The position numbers and the translations under genes were made by a program. A stretch of DNA of 64,000 bases, taken from Labia minor (taxonomy: Eukaryota; Arthropoda; Insecta; Dermaptera; Spongiphoridae). The stretch's first letter is position 1. Each line of letters begins with the position of its first letter. Of this stretch, positions 24,397-36,751 are shown piece after piece. Under the pieces are notes generated by a model. It did no database searches and was not told the origin of the DNA. It saw only the letters and a list, made by a program, of their open reading frames with translations. Location: contig OY720344.1 of NCBI GenBank assembly GCA_963082975.1, forward strand, positions 868,001-932,000, in the 5' to 3' direction.

Positions 24397-27300
24397 TTAA
24401 GTTTCAATTGGATCAAAATAAAGTGCAGTTAATGCGAATAAAATGAATACAACTCCTCCAATTATAGTTACTGAAAAAAAAAATAAATTAAATAAATTAA
24501 ATATAATTGAATATATTAAATAATGGAAGGAACATTTATAGCATTAGTTGATGAGATTATTATTTTTTTTTATTTATTCGTATCTATAATATTATATTTC
24601 ATATTATATAAAATATGATATTTTTTTTTCCTAGATAATATAAATAATAATATAGATATACCTGTTCGTATAGAAATTTTTTGAGCAATCATTCGTCCAC
24701 CAAGAACTGCTAACCCTGTACAAAGAGCATGGCCAAGTATACCACCTATTGTGACACCATAAATATCCTAAAAAAAAATATATAAATAAAATAAGAAATA
24801 ATTTTTGAAATTAAAGAAAAAAATTCCAATTGTATTATATTTAATAATTTTATTTAATTGTTTTCATATATAAAATTCATTCTCTAATTTTATTAAATAT
24901 CTTTGGCTGTTGTTATTAAATTTAAGATTAGAATAATAAAACTAAATATGTAAATAAACACACTTAATTATTATTATTATTATTATTATTAATTTATTAC
25001 TAACTTCTCTTGCTGCTAATATTATTGTAGTTAATTGTGAACGATCACCCCATTCAGCGACAAATGTTAATGTAAATGATTGTATAAATATTCGTGAAAT
25101 AAATGAAAGTATTTTTGTAGGTTCATTTTTATTTAAACTATTACGTGAATGTCCAGCCTCTGGATCTTGAATTAAAGTTGTTGTTGTCTCTTTTTCATAC
25201 TGTAAATGAACAAACAAAAATAATTAATTAATTGTAAAAATTTTAATTCATTTTATTTTATTATTTTTTTTTTTTAAATACTTTATAATAAAAGAATAAA
25301 AGTAAATTGTAAAAAAAAAACTCACTTCATCTTCTTTCTTTCTTAAATCAGATTGTACTTCTTCAAATTCATCTTGACCCTCATTTGGTGACATATAATA
25401 TCCTTCATAAAGCATTTTTAATCCAAAAATAACAAATAATAATATAGATATCATATATGTTATTGGACGAGGTATAATGTTTGCAGCAAATCCAAAAAAA
25501 GCTAAAATCACACAAATATACATATATACAATATAAATTTCTATTCAAATATGCATTATGAAATTAAAAGAAAATAAAAAAAATTGGAAAATACCTGAAA
25601 GCATTGTCATTAATGCAAGAGCAGAAAGTGCTCCAATAAAGACAGTAAGTCTAGGATGCCTCATTGCCATAATAGCAGCAATGAAAAAAGTTTTATCACC
25701 CAATTCAGATACAATAATCACAGATAATGAAGCTATAAATGCATGAATAAATCCTAAATTACTTGGTTTTTCTGTTGGCATATCGATTAAATGACCTCTC
25801 TGAAATAAAAATTACAAATTCAAGACAAGAAATTTACAAATCATCCACGTTTGGACCGGCTTTGGGATTTTTATTTTGCCATTAAATATTAATAATATTT
25901 CAAAATGGACATGTAATTTATGCCACATAATAAGTGTCACATGCCTAGGGAGCCTTAAAATTTAAAAATATTAAAAATATTTTTTTTGTAAATATTAAAT
26001 TTTTATTTAGAAAATATTTTCTGATTTTGTATTTATCCCCCAAAGAAATGAGTATTTAAAATTATATTATGTAACAAACGAGTTAAAGTTTTATTTTAAA
26101 TACAAATATTTTTCTAAAAAAAACTATTTTACCAAATATATTATATTTGATCTATTGCTTTTTATTTTTCTAATTTAGAGATAATACTAGCTGCTCAGAC
26201 CGTGGGGGCTCTGTCCCCAGTACTCCCCCGAAGTAATAATATATATAGTATTTGTGGTTGTAAGTTTGTATGTAAAAGGTTTTCATCCATTTTGTTTCAA
26301 TCCTTCCTTTTTGTGTTCTTATTTAAAATATATTTTAATTTAATCAATAAATTAATTATATATTATTATTGTATATTTCAGTGGTAGCCACACTTGGTGA
26401 TACTTAGAGACATATTGAATAATCGAAAATGTTTAAGAGCAAAATCGGAAATTTTTTTTTTTTTTTTTTTTGGGGGGGGGTAGTCTCTACAGAAGCAGTC
26501 ACAGTTGCGACTTAGAACTTTCGAGTATCCTAGATCCACAGAGATAGATGCGTATTACTGATCAATACTCCAAAGTTGTAAGTTGTTGGCTACTCTCCTT
26601 CTCCAAGTGTCCATATCCTCTGAACCTCTATCCCATCCACGTCCTTTCTTACATTGTCTAACCACCGCGTCCTTTTCCAAATATATTTTTCGTCGATCTT
26701 TCCTCTCCCATCCCAGCCTTCTCTATTTTATAACCTTAACTACGAGTATATCTGGCGATGCATAAAGGTACTCAACTCAAGTACTATAAATTAAATAAAA
26801 TTGGTGATAGTGGGTCTTTTGTTTTAACCCATTCTGAATTTCGAAAGTTTCGGACATCTTACTCTTTCTTTACTACCTTCAAGACAAATTTGAAATAGTT
26901 TATTCGGACCTATTGAGTCATACGAATGCTTTAATAATTGGTGAACAGAAACGTTTTTTTTTTTTTGTTTTTTTCTGATATCTTCCTTAATGAAAATATC
27001 TGATATCTAATGTTGATCGTTTCGGTCTGAACCCGCATTGATATTCTCCTAATACAATATTTCCTTCGTCTATGGTTCATAAGTATTGTATATGTTATAA
27101 TAGAGTATAATATTTCTTAATCATTTCATTTTGATATTTTATTTTCATTGCTTGATTTTTATTGAATCCATTTTTTATTAATATAAGTATTTTTTTAAAT
27201 GATCAATATAAACATATCTTTATTTTAAATATTCTCAAATAATACCCCTATTTTAATATTATAATTAAAATTGCAACTTTTAAAGTATTATAATTACATT

Positions 27301-29341
27301 CAAATTTCTAAATTTAATATTAAATTAATTTTCAAAATTTTCTATTTTATTTGTATATGATTGATTACATGTGTTAAAACTTTAAAAAATTCAAATATTC
27401 TAATTTTTTTTAATATATATATATATATATACAATTTAATATTATTTTTTAATAATATCATATCAAAAAAGAAACCTATTAATAAATAATTATAATAGAA
27501 TACAATAATTTGTATTTAAAACAAATTTAAAAAAAGAAAAAAATTTAAAATAACTCCTTTATTTTCTTATTGTTTTATGAGCATAATTGAATAGATGATT
27601 AAATAAATTTGAGATGAAATCGAATGAAATCCAAATAAATAAGGAGAAAAAATAAAATTCAAGTAAATAGGCCACACGTATGAATTAAATTTAGAAAAGG
27701 AGTTTAGGAAATTCAATTAGAAATATTATTGAAAATTTATTAGATATAGTAAGAGATTAAAACTTGAATTTAAGTGCAAAGACATGCGAAAATATTTCGT
27801 ATCAGAGAGGAATAGAATCAATACATAAAAAACCTTAACGTACAAAATAAAGAATTTGAAAATTAAGAAAAATGTATTTGAGTTATATATTCAAAAAGTA
27901 TAATAATATATAATATTCGAAAAAAATCGAAATTAAAGATGCCTATTATTTGTACAGTAAAGGAGTTCATTTCATCAAAATTATTATTTAGGTCGTATCA
28001 AAAATAAAATCAAGACCCATTATTTTTCGGTTGTGTTATATAAATTCCAAGTATTTCAAACTAAGATTCGAAGGAGATTGATCGATAATTTATTACTATT
28101 TGGTGAATGAGTCTTTTTAATTTAGTTTTATTTTTTGAAAATTATTTGATTGTTTCTGTGATATTAACAGTGTTCCATTGCGAGATGCATGATTAACATC
28201 AAAAAATATCTGAACGGAATTGATAAAACCAAAATTACACAGAATAAATAGTCTGTTACATGATATTTTAATGGTGTTAGTAATTATTTTATCAATTTAA
28301 ATTTTTTTAAAAAAATAAATTAAATACACCTGCTATAAAGTAACCGAATCATTTCAAAAATACATAATTAGAACCGTTTATTAAATGTTCTTCAATTTGA
28401 TAAATACTTTTTCATTTTTCTTGTTTTAATTCGAATTTTTATAAATTTTCCACATTTTTCAATGTTATGAATCAAATTTAGTAACCCAGGCGTATGCTTA
28501 AAAATTGTATTTAAGGATTCAATTATTCAACATGGGATAATAAATATTGGCATCAACTAAAATAAAAATTATTGTAATAATTCAAATGACTAATAATTAG
28601 AAAATATAAAATATGTATTATACTATGATAAGGGTTTTAATTATAATTGTAATTAATAGTAGTCTCTAATCTATTAGAAATGTTTTTGATTAGAAAAACA
28701 AATTGTTGCAGTCAGTCTAATATTATAATATAATGGAAAAGGTCTAAACAAGAATTTTTTTTTTTTTTAGTATGTTTTAAAATTTCCAATTAATGAGAAT
28801 TGAATTGAATTATAAAAAAAAATATAATCTTTTAATCCCAAATATTGAAATATACAATAATGAATAAATGTATTATAAAATAAAAGTATTTTTTATATGC
28901 ACAATAAGCAAATAAACTTAATCTTAAATTAAAGTTCAGTCAGTTTAGTGTAATTATACAGTTTTCCGGATACACACTTGGATGGTAATGAAATTTTACT
29001 AGTAGAGATGCAATAAATATATTACTTTTAACCAATCCCCCACTCTTGGGTTGTGTTAAGAATGGAGGAAAATTAAATAATTTAAATACAACTATTGAAT
29101 ATATATATATGCCCGGAAAATTGTATAATTAGAGTCGGTTTTAAAAATAAATAGCACAAGTTGGTATAATTTTACAAATATCCATTACAATCAATTCATG
29201 TTCTATTTAATAAAAAAAAAAAGAAATTACCACTGAAGGAGGACTCATTTGTTTCAATTCTATTTCAATTGGCATTTTTTCAGAATGAGTACACGTGGAT
29301 ATAAATAGTAGAAGTGTACAATAAAAAATTATTTTCTTCAT
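24397..29341 (-). CDS. TMEM165: Golgi Mn2+/Ca2+ transporter, GDT1/TMEM165 family
   Basis: Six exons: 29341-29231, 25799-25595, 25501-25326, 25199-25005, 24767-24662, 24470-24397, giving 288 residues. The family (UPF0016) exchanges Mn/Ca for protons in Golgi membranes and supports glycosylation. Both signature motifs are present and intact: ELGDKT at residues 69-74 and EWGDRS at 213-218, each at the start of a three-helix half. A charged loop (about 140-195) separates the halves, and the protein ends ALYFDPIET. Exon 1 (MKKIIFYCTLLLFISTCTHS) supplies a signal peptide. I joined it because its GT donor, phase 0 and the need for an N-terminus match the next exon; that join is inference. Intron 1 (3.4 kb) contains hAT and LINE debris. 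The gene is divergent from FUT8, 1.5 kb away. Confidence 0.88.
26190..26378 (+). repeat. dispersed repeat, copy 1
   Basis: Shares a long block with 60600-60815: a GC-rich head, TAGTATTTG, then AAAGGTTTTCATCCATTTTG and TTTCAATC, later TAAATTAATTATATATTATT. It lies in TMEM165 intron 1 directly before a broken hAT end. Unclassified. Confidence 0.6.
26379..26485 (+). mobile_element. truncated hAT element, relative of 13500-13910
   Basis: Begins CAGTGGTAGCCACACTTGGT and continues GATACTTAGAGACATATTGA, matching the left 45 bp of the element at 13500-13910. A poly-G run occupies the matching place (26471-26480). No right end was found; LINE sequence follows. It is a 5' fragment. Confidence 0.7.
26500..27090 (-). 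pseudogene. non-LTR retrotransposon (LINE) reverse transcriptase remnant
   Basis: Minus-strand pieces in family order: VLGEYQCGFRPKRSTL (about 27060-27010), then ETFEIQNGLKQ (about 26865-26830), then a C-terminal region (ASPDILVVKVIK, later DMDTWRR) from 26765 to 26590. Stops and frameshifts abound. At 26513-26552 the motif GAACTTTCGAGT and then CCACAGAGATAGAT resembles the 3' end of the same family in plus orientation, so two fragments may abut. It lies in TMEM165 intron 1. Confidence 0.75.
27091..29205. other. rest of TMEM165 intron 1, nothing recognised
   Basis: AT-rich intron sequence between the LINE remnant and the signal-peptide exon. I see no coding fragment, clear inverted repeat or RNA gene. 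Confidence 0.5.
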
Positions 29342-30885
29342 GATGACTGATGATGATATGTTATAATATAAAAGAAAAATCGACTGCAATTAATTTTTCC
29401 ATGAAAGAATAAAATTAATAAAATACATTATTGAATCATACAGAATACTTTATAAAATATAATTTAGATATATTTACCTAAAATATTTGTATTTGACAGG
29501 TAAAAGTTAATAACATATCTTTTTTAATTAATAAATTGACATAATCTAAAAAAGTTATTAAAATACATGTATATACAACATATATTTTAATGAGATATAT
29601 GAATATTGTTTAAATTAAGAAGTCAAAATTAAAAACTCGTTGAAAAATCATTGTAATTTGCAATCGTCAACTAAATTGTTATAAAAGTGTCATGTGTTTT
29701 ATGTTTAACATTATATTGCTCATTTCACATTGAATTTAAATTTACTCCTATCATATTGAAATGTATTATATATATACATATATATATATTTAAATACACA
29801 TTAATAAGTTATATACAATCCTGATGAATAATTTTAACATAAAATCACAAATATTCCAGATAAATAATATTTTTTAAATGAAATCATGTTTTTAATTTAC
29901 ATTATAGATATAGATTGTATAAACACATATTTGCTCAATGAATTTATATTTATTACTATAAAAGGTAAATATACTTATATATATATGTGTATATATATAT
30001 ATATATATCACAGACCATCCGTTATATATATCTATATATAAAATTATATAGTGTTAAAATAAAATCACTTTAAACTTTTATTTTTTTGACAATATATTTA
30101 TTAATATATCTTATAATTTTGAAAAATATTTTTGGTTTTCTAGTTAAGATATTTTGTTACTATCACATCAATCTTTTATTTGAAAAAAAAATATTTTATA
30201 TAATTATTTTTGTTATTATTAGAGGTTAAATCACAAACGAATTCACATATCTAATCTCATATTAGATTAATTGTATAATCTTTACCCATGTAATATTCAT
30301 CATGTACTTATCATTCTGGAAAATGTAGTCTACTTTATAATTTATTATGTTAGAATTTCATATAGCCAATTTAATCGTTTGGCCTTCAAAAGTGAATTAA
30401 TCTATTTAACATTCAACCGGTTTATTTATATATATATATATATATGTATCAGTATATATACATATATACATTTATATGTTGTCATGATAAATGAAAAATA
30501 TATCTTAATAACTTTTTATTTTAATTAACTGGTAGAATTGAATCAATATCTTCAATTAGGTTTTTTTAAAATAATTGTAAAGAGGAATGGGTAAAAAATG
30601 GAAAAAGTAAGAAATTAACAATTTATGATATTAAAAATTCGATATTTACATTTACAATATATTTGAAAATCTATTTTAAAGTAATTATTTAAGCATATTA
30701 TGTTATTCTTATTATAAGCTAAATAATCAAATTAAAAAAAAATATTTAACATATTGAATGTTAAATAAATATCTAATGGAATTTAACTAATTTCAATTCT
30801 AAATATAAAAATAAAATTAATATTTGTTTATTTTGTCTGTTTCTCAGATATTTTACATATTTAACATCATAAAAATAATGAAACC
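29342..30885. promoter_or_regulatory. divergent intergenic region, TMEM165 / FUT8
   Basis: The two head-to-head genes share this 1.5 kb, which must hold both promoters and 5' UTRs. It contains several TA tracts (about 29771-29790, 29977-30008, 30426-30445) and no GC-rich island or TATA element that stands out from the AT background. Confidence 0.4.
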
Positions 30886-33800
30886 ATGAAGTTAATAAGA
30901 CTTTTTGGGTGGGTTCTTCTTGCAATCATTGTTCTCTGGTTTATGTTTTTCTTTTTGGCTGGTTCACAAATATTAAGACCGAATATATCAACTGAACCAG
31001 ACCCTCAAGTTGCTGAACGACTTACAAAAGCATTTAACGATTTAGAATTTTTAAAAAAACAAAATGAAGAACTTAGAAAATTATTTAATGGAATTAATAT
31101 TGGGTGAATATTTAGAAATTTGTTTTTATAAATATCTATATCAATTTATTTATTTATTTATTTAATTTTTTAAGAAATAATAGAGAATTAAGTTATGAAG
31201 AATTAAAAGAAAAATTAAAAACAGCTGAAAAATTGTTGGAACAAACTGAAAATAATGGTCATCCAAATACTCCAGGTAAAACGATAAATTATAAACATAG
31301 AATATTATTTATTTTTTATTTTCATTTAATTTCATAATGCAATTATCAATATATATATATATATATTTGTATATTATATTAAATTATTTATTCTAATTAT
31401 TATTATAAACAAGAACTTAAAAATATTCATAAAAAAATATAATTAATAGATTGTCATTTATATAATATCACAAATATAAAAAATTTAATTTTTACTTATA
31501 TAAATTTTAGAATGTATAAAAATTCCCTCAATGGAATATGAAAAAACTAGACGTAAAATTAAAAATGGGGTTAATGAATTTTGGTACTTTATTAATGGTG
31601 AATTAAAGAAACTTAGTGCTGATCTTGATCCTAGTAAATCATCTGAAATTATACGAATATTAAATGATGCAGCTGAACATAAAAAGTAAATATTTGCATA
31701 TAAATAAAAGTATTATAATTTTTATTCTGTATTTTCATTATTTATTTAATCTCTAGATCACTTTTAAATGATTTAGTAGCATTAGAAAATGCTGATGGAC
31801 ATAATCCATGGCGTGAAAAAGAAGCCAAAGAATTAACGGACCTAGTACAGAGAAGATTGAAATATCTTCAAAATCCTAAAAATTGCAATGAAGCTAAAAA
31901 ACTTGTATGTAATGTAAATAAAGTAAGTAAAATTTAATTTTTTTTATTTTATAAGTATAATCAATTAAATATAAACAAAGAAACCAATCTTAACCACCAA
32001 TATAAGATTAGATTATTTATATTGCATATAAAATATACATATCGCATATAAAATAACTTATCGGAACCGTAAATATAATTTCAAACTGTTTCAATATACT
32101 ACTAAACTTTCTTATTTAATATATATATATATATATATATATTAATATATTCGTGTATTGGAGGCTATGTATGGATTTGATTTGATTAAAAATGGGACAA
32201 AATTATAGATTGAGATTTAATTTGATGGGTAACAAGCACTCTCTGGTAGAAAGGTTAAATTCATTCAGAATGATAGAAAAGATTAAATTATTATAAACTT
32301 AACATTTTATTAAAATATTTAAAGAAATTAATTAATGACTATTTTTACAAATGGTGAATTACAATTTGCAAAACAAATAAAAAATAAAGTTCATTTATTG
32401 GATTTTATTTTTTATTATTATTATTATTATTATTATCATCAATTGCTATCGATAAGGGTCGATCACTTAACTGTATAATTAATTTGTATAAAGTTCAGGA
32501 AAGACATGAATTAGAGACGAGTGTTAATTAATCCTTCGGGCAGGCGTCTGGACCTCGAATCACGTTCTTCAATGGGGCATCTTTGGTTGCAAACGTTGAT
32601 CTGGATACTATATGATAGTTCTCTCTTGATCATTCATCTCTGACCACTTATATATATCCCCACTCCATCTCCACCTAATAAATTCTTTAAGTCCTTTTCA
32701 ATAATGATCTAAATGCAACTCCTTTAACAATTCTCTATGAAGTGCATTGTCGGAGCTTTATGACACTCCTGTAATTGTCACTGTTATTGATGAAGGTGAC
32801 ACCGACTATGTTCTACACATATTTTCGAGTGTTCTCATTCACTCAACTTATGGAAAGGGGTCCTTTATTCCTATTCATTACAATATATATATATATATAA
32901 TAATTATATAAATTTTAGGGTTGTGGTTTTGGCTGCCAGCTGCATCATACAGCATATTGTTTAATTGTTGCTTATGCAACTGAACGTACATTAATATTGA
33001 AATCAAAAGGCTGGCATTATCATCGAACTGGTTGGGAAGAAGTATTTAAGCCTGTATCTGATACTTGTACAGATTTTGCAGGACAATCACGAAGTGTTTG
33101 GCCAGGTACTTATTTTTTTAATTATAAAGATTCATCTAAAAAGTATTTTTCGATTTTTTATCATATTTGACTGGACTAGAAAATACTTTCTAGATGAGCC
33201 ATTACTGACAAATTGTATAAAGAATGAAATAGAAACTGATTTTTTTTTTTTAGGTAAACACTCCACACAGGTAGTTGAATTACCTGTTCTCGATTCATTA
33301 TCACCACGTCCCCCGTACCTTCCTCTTGCTGTACCCGCAGATCTTGCTAATCGTTTGAACCGATTACATGGCGATCCTTTTGTATGGTGGGCTGGTCAAT
33401 TGCTTTATTATTTATTACGTCCACAAAGAGCTACACAACAAATGTTAGATGCAGCAATCAATCGACTTGGCGGATTCAAAGGCCCAATTGTTGGTGTGCA
33501 TATCAGACGTACCGATAAGGTAAATATAATTTATTTATTTTAATTATTATTATTATTATTATTAATTATATTAATAAGAAATATGCCTATTTTAGGTAGG
33601 AACTGAAGCTGCTTTTCATACAATTGCTGAATATATGACAGCTGTTGAAGATTATTATTCGCAACTTGCTATGCGTCAAGAGGTTCATGCCAAAAGAGTA
33701 TATATTGCTTCCGACGATCCTAATGTCATTTCTGATGCAAGAAAAAAGTAAATATAAGTTTATTAATATTTTTTACTTGATTTCATTTGCAATAATAATG

Positions 33801-36036
33801 AAAGTAAAAAATATAATGTAGACATAGTTGTGAAAAATATATTGGGGGCGGGGGGGGGAGGGGGAGGAGACCGAGTGGGAAACGCCCGCTTGGAAGACAA
33901 AGGACGCGGTGGGTGGATAATGTAGGAAGGGACTTCAGAGAGATGGGAGTTGTGGCTCAAAATAGGAACACTTGGAGAAGTGTGAACTTTCGAGTTCCGT
34001 AGAGCCACAGCACAGAGATAGATATAGATAGACCTAGTTGTATTAATAAATGTTTAATGGTGGAGGTGTATAGGTTAGATTGGTTCCATACAGTATACAT
34101 ATGTATTTGTCTTTTTGACGGTACTTAGTAAAATAGCATCATCAATTTGAAATTGTATTTCAAGAGGAACTGTGTGGCAAAACTTTAAATATGCAATAGC
34201 AATATATGTTAGCAGTTGTGATATGTGTAAATAAAATTAGAGCAAGAGCAATAAATAGGCGATAATCGAGAGAATATTGTGAATTGTCAGATTTGGAATA
34301 TGTTAAACTTATTCTTCACTTCAAAATTCTATTTTTAATTTTTGGAACAAGACCTGCAAAAAGGCAACAATTAGTTATTTAAACTTATAACTCGTTTTTT
34401 ATTCCCTCTGTCTTCAAAGCCTAGCATTTTCCCAGTTCATAATTTTTGATTTTGACGAATTTATTTTCAGAATATTCTCTTTTTAATCTACTGGGAAGGT
34501 ATTTAGCATTTGTTGGAACTTTTCGGGATAATCGTCAGCAAATTTAAGACATAAAAGTCTATATACTTTTGATTATTGTTATATCCATATATATCTAAAT
34601 ATATGTTAAACAATAAAAGACCTTTCATGGTGTTCGTTTATTAAATTATTTTTTTTGTTTCTACATATATGTATATTCTCTATGAACTTAAAAGTATTTC
34701 TCTGTTTTCCCTTTTCCCATATTTTACCTAGAACCATTTTCTCTTGGCATTGGTGTTGCACTTTGAAAGCCGATCTTTCTTTCTATTTAAATAATATTCA
34801 AGCAAAGTTGTGAACCCATTAACTTTAGCAATTATAGCAATATTTTACATTTTCAAATACGAGTATGTCTGATCCTCCAGACTGACAAGTTCTTCAAAGA
34901 CATTAAAATTATTATCAATTCCTTTTAAAGAAAATGTTTAAGTGGCCAATATCCCATATATATATCTGTTGATTCATTCAAAGCTAGTGAAAAGATAAGG
35001 TCTTCCAATTGCTAAGAAATATCTTGAAAGAGTTCCTCGATACGTTTCGTAATTGTCTACTTTAAAATAGCAATTTCGTCCACATTCTAGTCAAAAGTTT
35101 CGTTACCGAAATGACAGGCAAATATTCTTAGACAAGACTTAAGAATAATTTCTTCTTCATCAAAAAAAGATTTCTTTTTTTTTCGCCAATAATAAAACAA
35201 TTTCATATGACGCTTCTGTCATTTCCAAATCATTTTCAAATCATTTTAACAAATATATTTTGCCTTGCATGGTAGGTTGAGGAATGTAAAAAAATGCAAA
35301 TATATATATAAGAGAGAGAATGATAATAATAATAATAATAATAATACCATAAACATTTGTACTCAACATTGAATTTTCAGATTTCCTTCATATGAAATTC
35401 TTGGAGATTCTGAGATTGCTAAAACAGCCGCTCTATCAACACGCTATACAGATTCTTCATTAAACGGCATAATAACAGATATTTATTTACTTTCAAGAAC
35501 AGATTTTGTTGTTTGTACATTCTCTTCGCAGGTAAATATATAAATAAATAAGTCAGTCAAGTATAATACATACATACACTATAAATATATTTTTTAAGTT
35601 GTTAAAAAAAGGAATTTTTTTGTTTATTGCTTTTCAAATTAATATACTTCCATTTTTTTACTACATTTTTTAATTAAATGTGTTTAAATATTTATTCATT
35701 TTTATTTTTTGATAGGTATGCCGAGTAGTTTATGAATTGATGCAACTTCGATATCCTGATGCTAGCGATCGTTTTCGTTCACTTGATGATATTTATTATT
35801 ATGGTGGTCAATCGGCACATAATAGAATAGCAGTTTTACCTCATGAAGCGAAAAAACCAGGCGAAATGGAATTAAGAATTGGAGATATTGTTGGTGTGGC
35901 TGGAAATCATTGGGATGGATACAGCAAAGGAAAAAATTTACGAACAAATCAAATTGGACTTTATCCATCATTTAAAGTAGTTGAAAAAGTGGTCGCTGTT
36001 GAATTTCCTACTTATCCAGATGTACCTCTTGAATGA
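30886..36036 (+). CDS. FUT8: alpha-1,6-fucosyltransferase (core fucosylation)
   Basis: Nine exons: 30886-31103, 31175-31275, 31511-31685, 31757-31922, 32919-33105, 33254-33519, 33596-33747, 35381-35531, 35716-36036, giving 578 residues, close to the vertebrate length of about 575. The enzyme transfers fucose from GDP-fucose to the innermost GlcNAc of N-glycans in the Golgi. It is a type II membrane protein: the anchor is near residues 8-28 ([19 protein letters not shown]), followed by a coiled-coil stem. The GT23 catalytic domain includes [21 protein letters not shown] and the GDP-fucose-binding [10 protein letters not shown] ending at residue 371 (paired Arg 367-368), then [18 protein letters not shown] and [10 protein letters not shown] follow. 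The C-terminal SH3 domain contains [16 protein letters not shown]. Introns 4 and 7 (about 1.0 and 1.6 kb) hold foreign sequence. The Drosophila orthologue is FucT6. Confidence 0.95.
32450..32870. other. GC-richer insertion in FUT8 intron 4, unclassified
   Basis: Base composition jumps from the AT background (for example GGGCAGGCGTCTGGACCTCG near 32539). No intact frame is seen. It is probably a decayed transposon, but I could not match it to any family. Confidence 0.35.
33836..34035 (+). pseudogene. LINE C-terminal and 3' end fragment with GATA-type tail
   Basis: After a G-rich run the plus strand encodes [20 protein letters not shown], then [19 protein letters not shown] and RVP followed by a stop. 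This is the characteristic C-terminus of a common arthropod non-LTR retrotransposon. The short 3' UTR (CCACAGCACAGAGATAG) runs into a GATA/ATAG microsatellite (34015-34031). Severely 5'-truncated copy in FUT8 intron 7. Confidence 0.8.
34440..35260 (-). pseudogene. hAT-family transposase remnant
   Basis: On the minus strand, pieces such as [37 protein letters not shown] and [18 protein letters not shown] read in order (about 35075-34875), with stops and small frameshifts. [14 protein letters not shown] follows, and [15 protein letters not shown] lies further on (about 34550). These match the hAT transposase type also found in GTF2IRD2/ZBED-like host proteins. It is inactive and lies in FUT8 intron 7. 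Confidence 0.75.
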
Positions 36037-36530
36037 ATTACGGTAATTTTTTCTTTTTTAAAAAAAATAAAAATATATAAATCATTTCATCACAAAAATT
36101 GCCATATTTTGATTCTTATTTTCATTTCACAAATAATATTATTTAAACATTGAAACATTATTTATAATATTAATAATAATAATAATATTTATAATACAAA
36201 AAAAAAATTGTTAAAAAATTAATCAATTTATCATTTTAACTCGTCATTATATTTTTATTATCATAAACTTACAAAGAAAAGAAAAAAAGTGTTCATATGT
36301 GTCACATTCTCTCTCTCTCTCTCTCTCTCTCTTGCTTAATAATTGAAATTATTCTTTTAAACAAAATTTAAACATATATTTTAACAACAATTTTTTGAAT
36401 TATATGGGAAATAAAAAAAGTTAAATTAATAACTATAATAATAATAATAAACAGCATTTATTTCAATCAATTGAATAATCTGTATCAAATATATTATTTT
36501 GATGATTGGGCCATTTTCTAATATATGTAT
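36037..36530. other. FUT8 3' flank
   Basis: Downstream of the FUT8 stop. An AATAAA at 36066 is a possible poly(A) signal. A TC tract lies at 36308-36332. No gene is seen. Confidence 0.45.
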
Positions 36531-36751
36531 CACTCAGAAGCCAAAGCGATTAACTCCACATTTAAAGAAAATGAAGCCTAAAGTTCACAGTTTTTAGAAA
36601 ATTCAGGTTTATTGATTACAGAAAAATGTATATGGCATTGCAATATTAAGATTATCAAGTTCATTATTCACTTCATATGTTGCAGATTACATTACATTAC
36701 ATTACTAGCAAAATTTTAAAAATTGGAGTTAATCGGTTTGGCTTCTGAGTG
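36531..36751. mobile_element. MITE with 28-bp terminal inverted repeats
   Basis: The left end CACTCAGAAGCCAAAGCGAT plus TAACTCCA (36531-36558) and the right end (36724-36751) are reverse complements apart from one base. The element is 221 bp with no coding capacity. Homology may extend a few bases outward (ATGTNN), so I could not fix the target duplication or the superfamily. Confidence 0.8.

Noticed and set aside
33763..34008. Minus-strand Pro/Ser-rich frame in FUT8 intron 7
   Set aside because: It is antisense to the LINE C-terminal fragment on the plus strand, which explains the composition.
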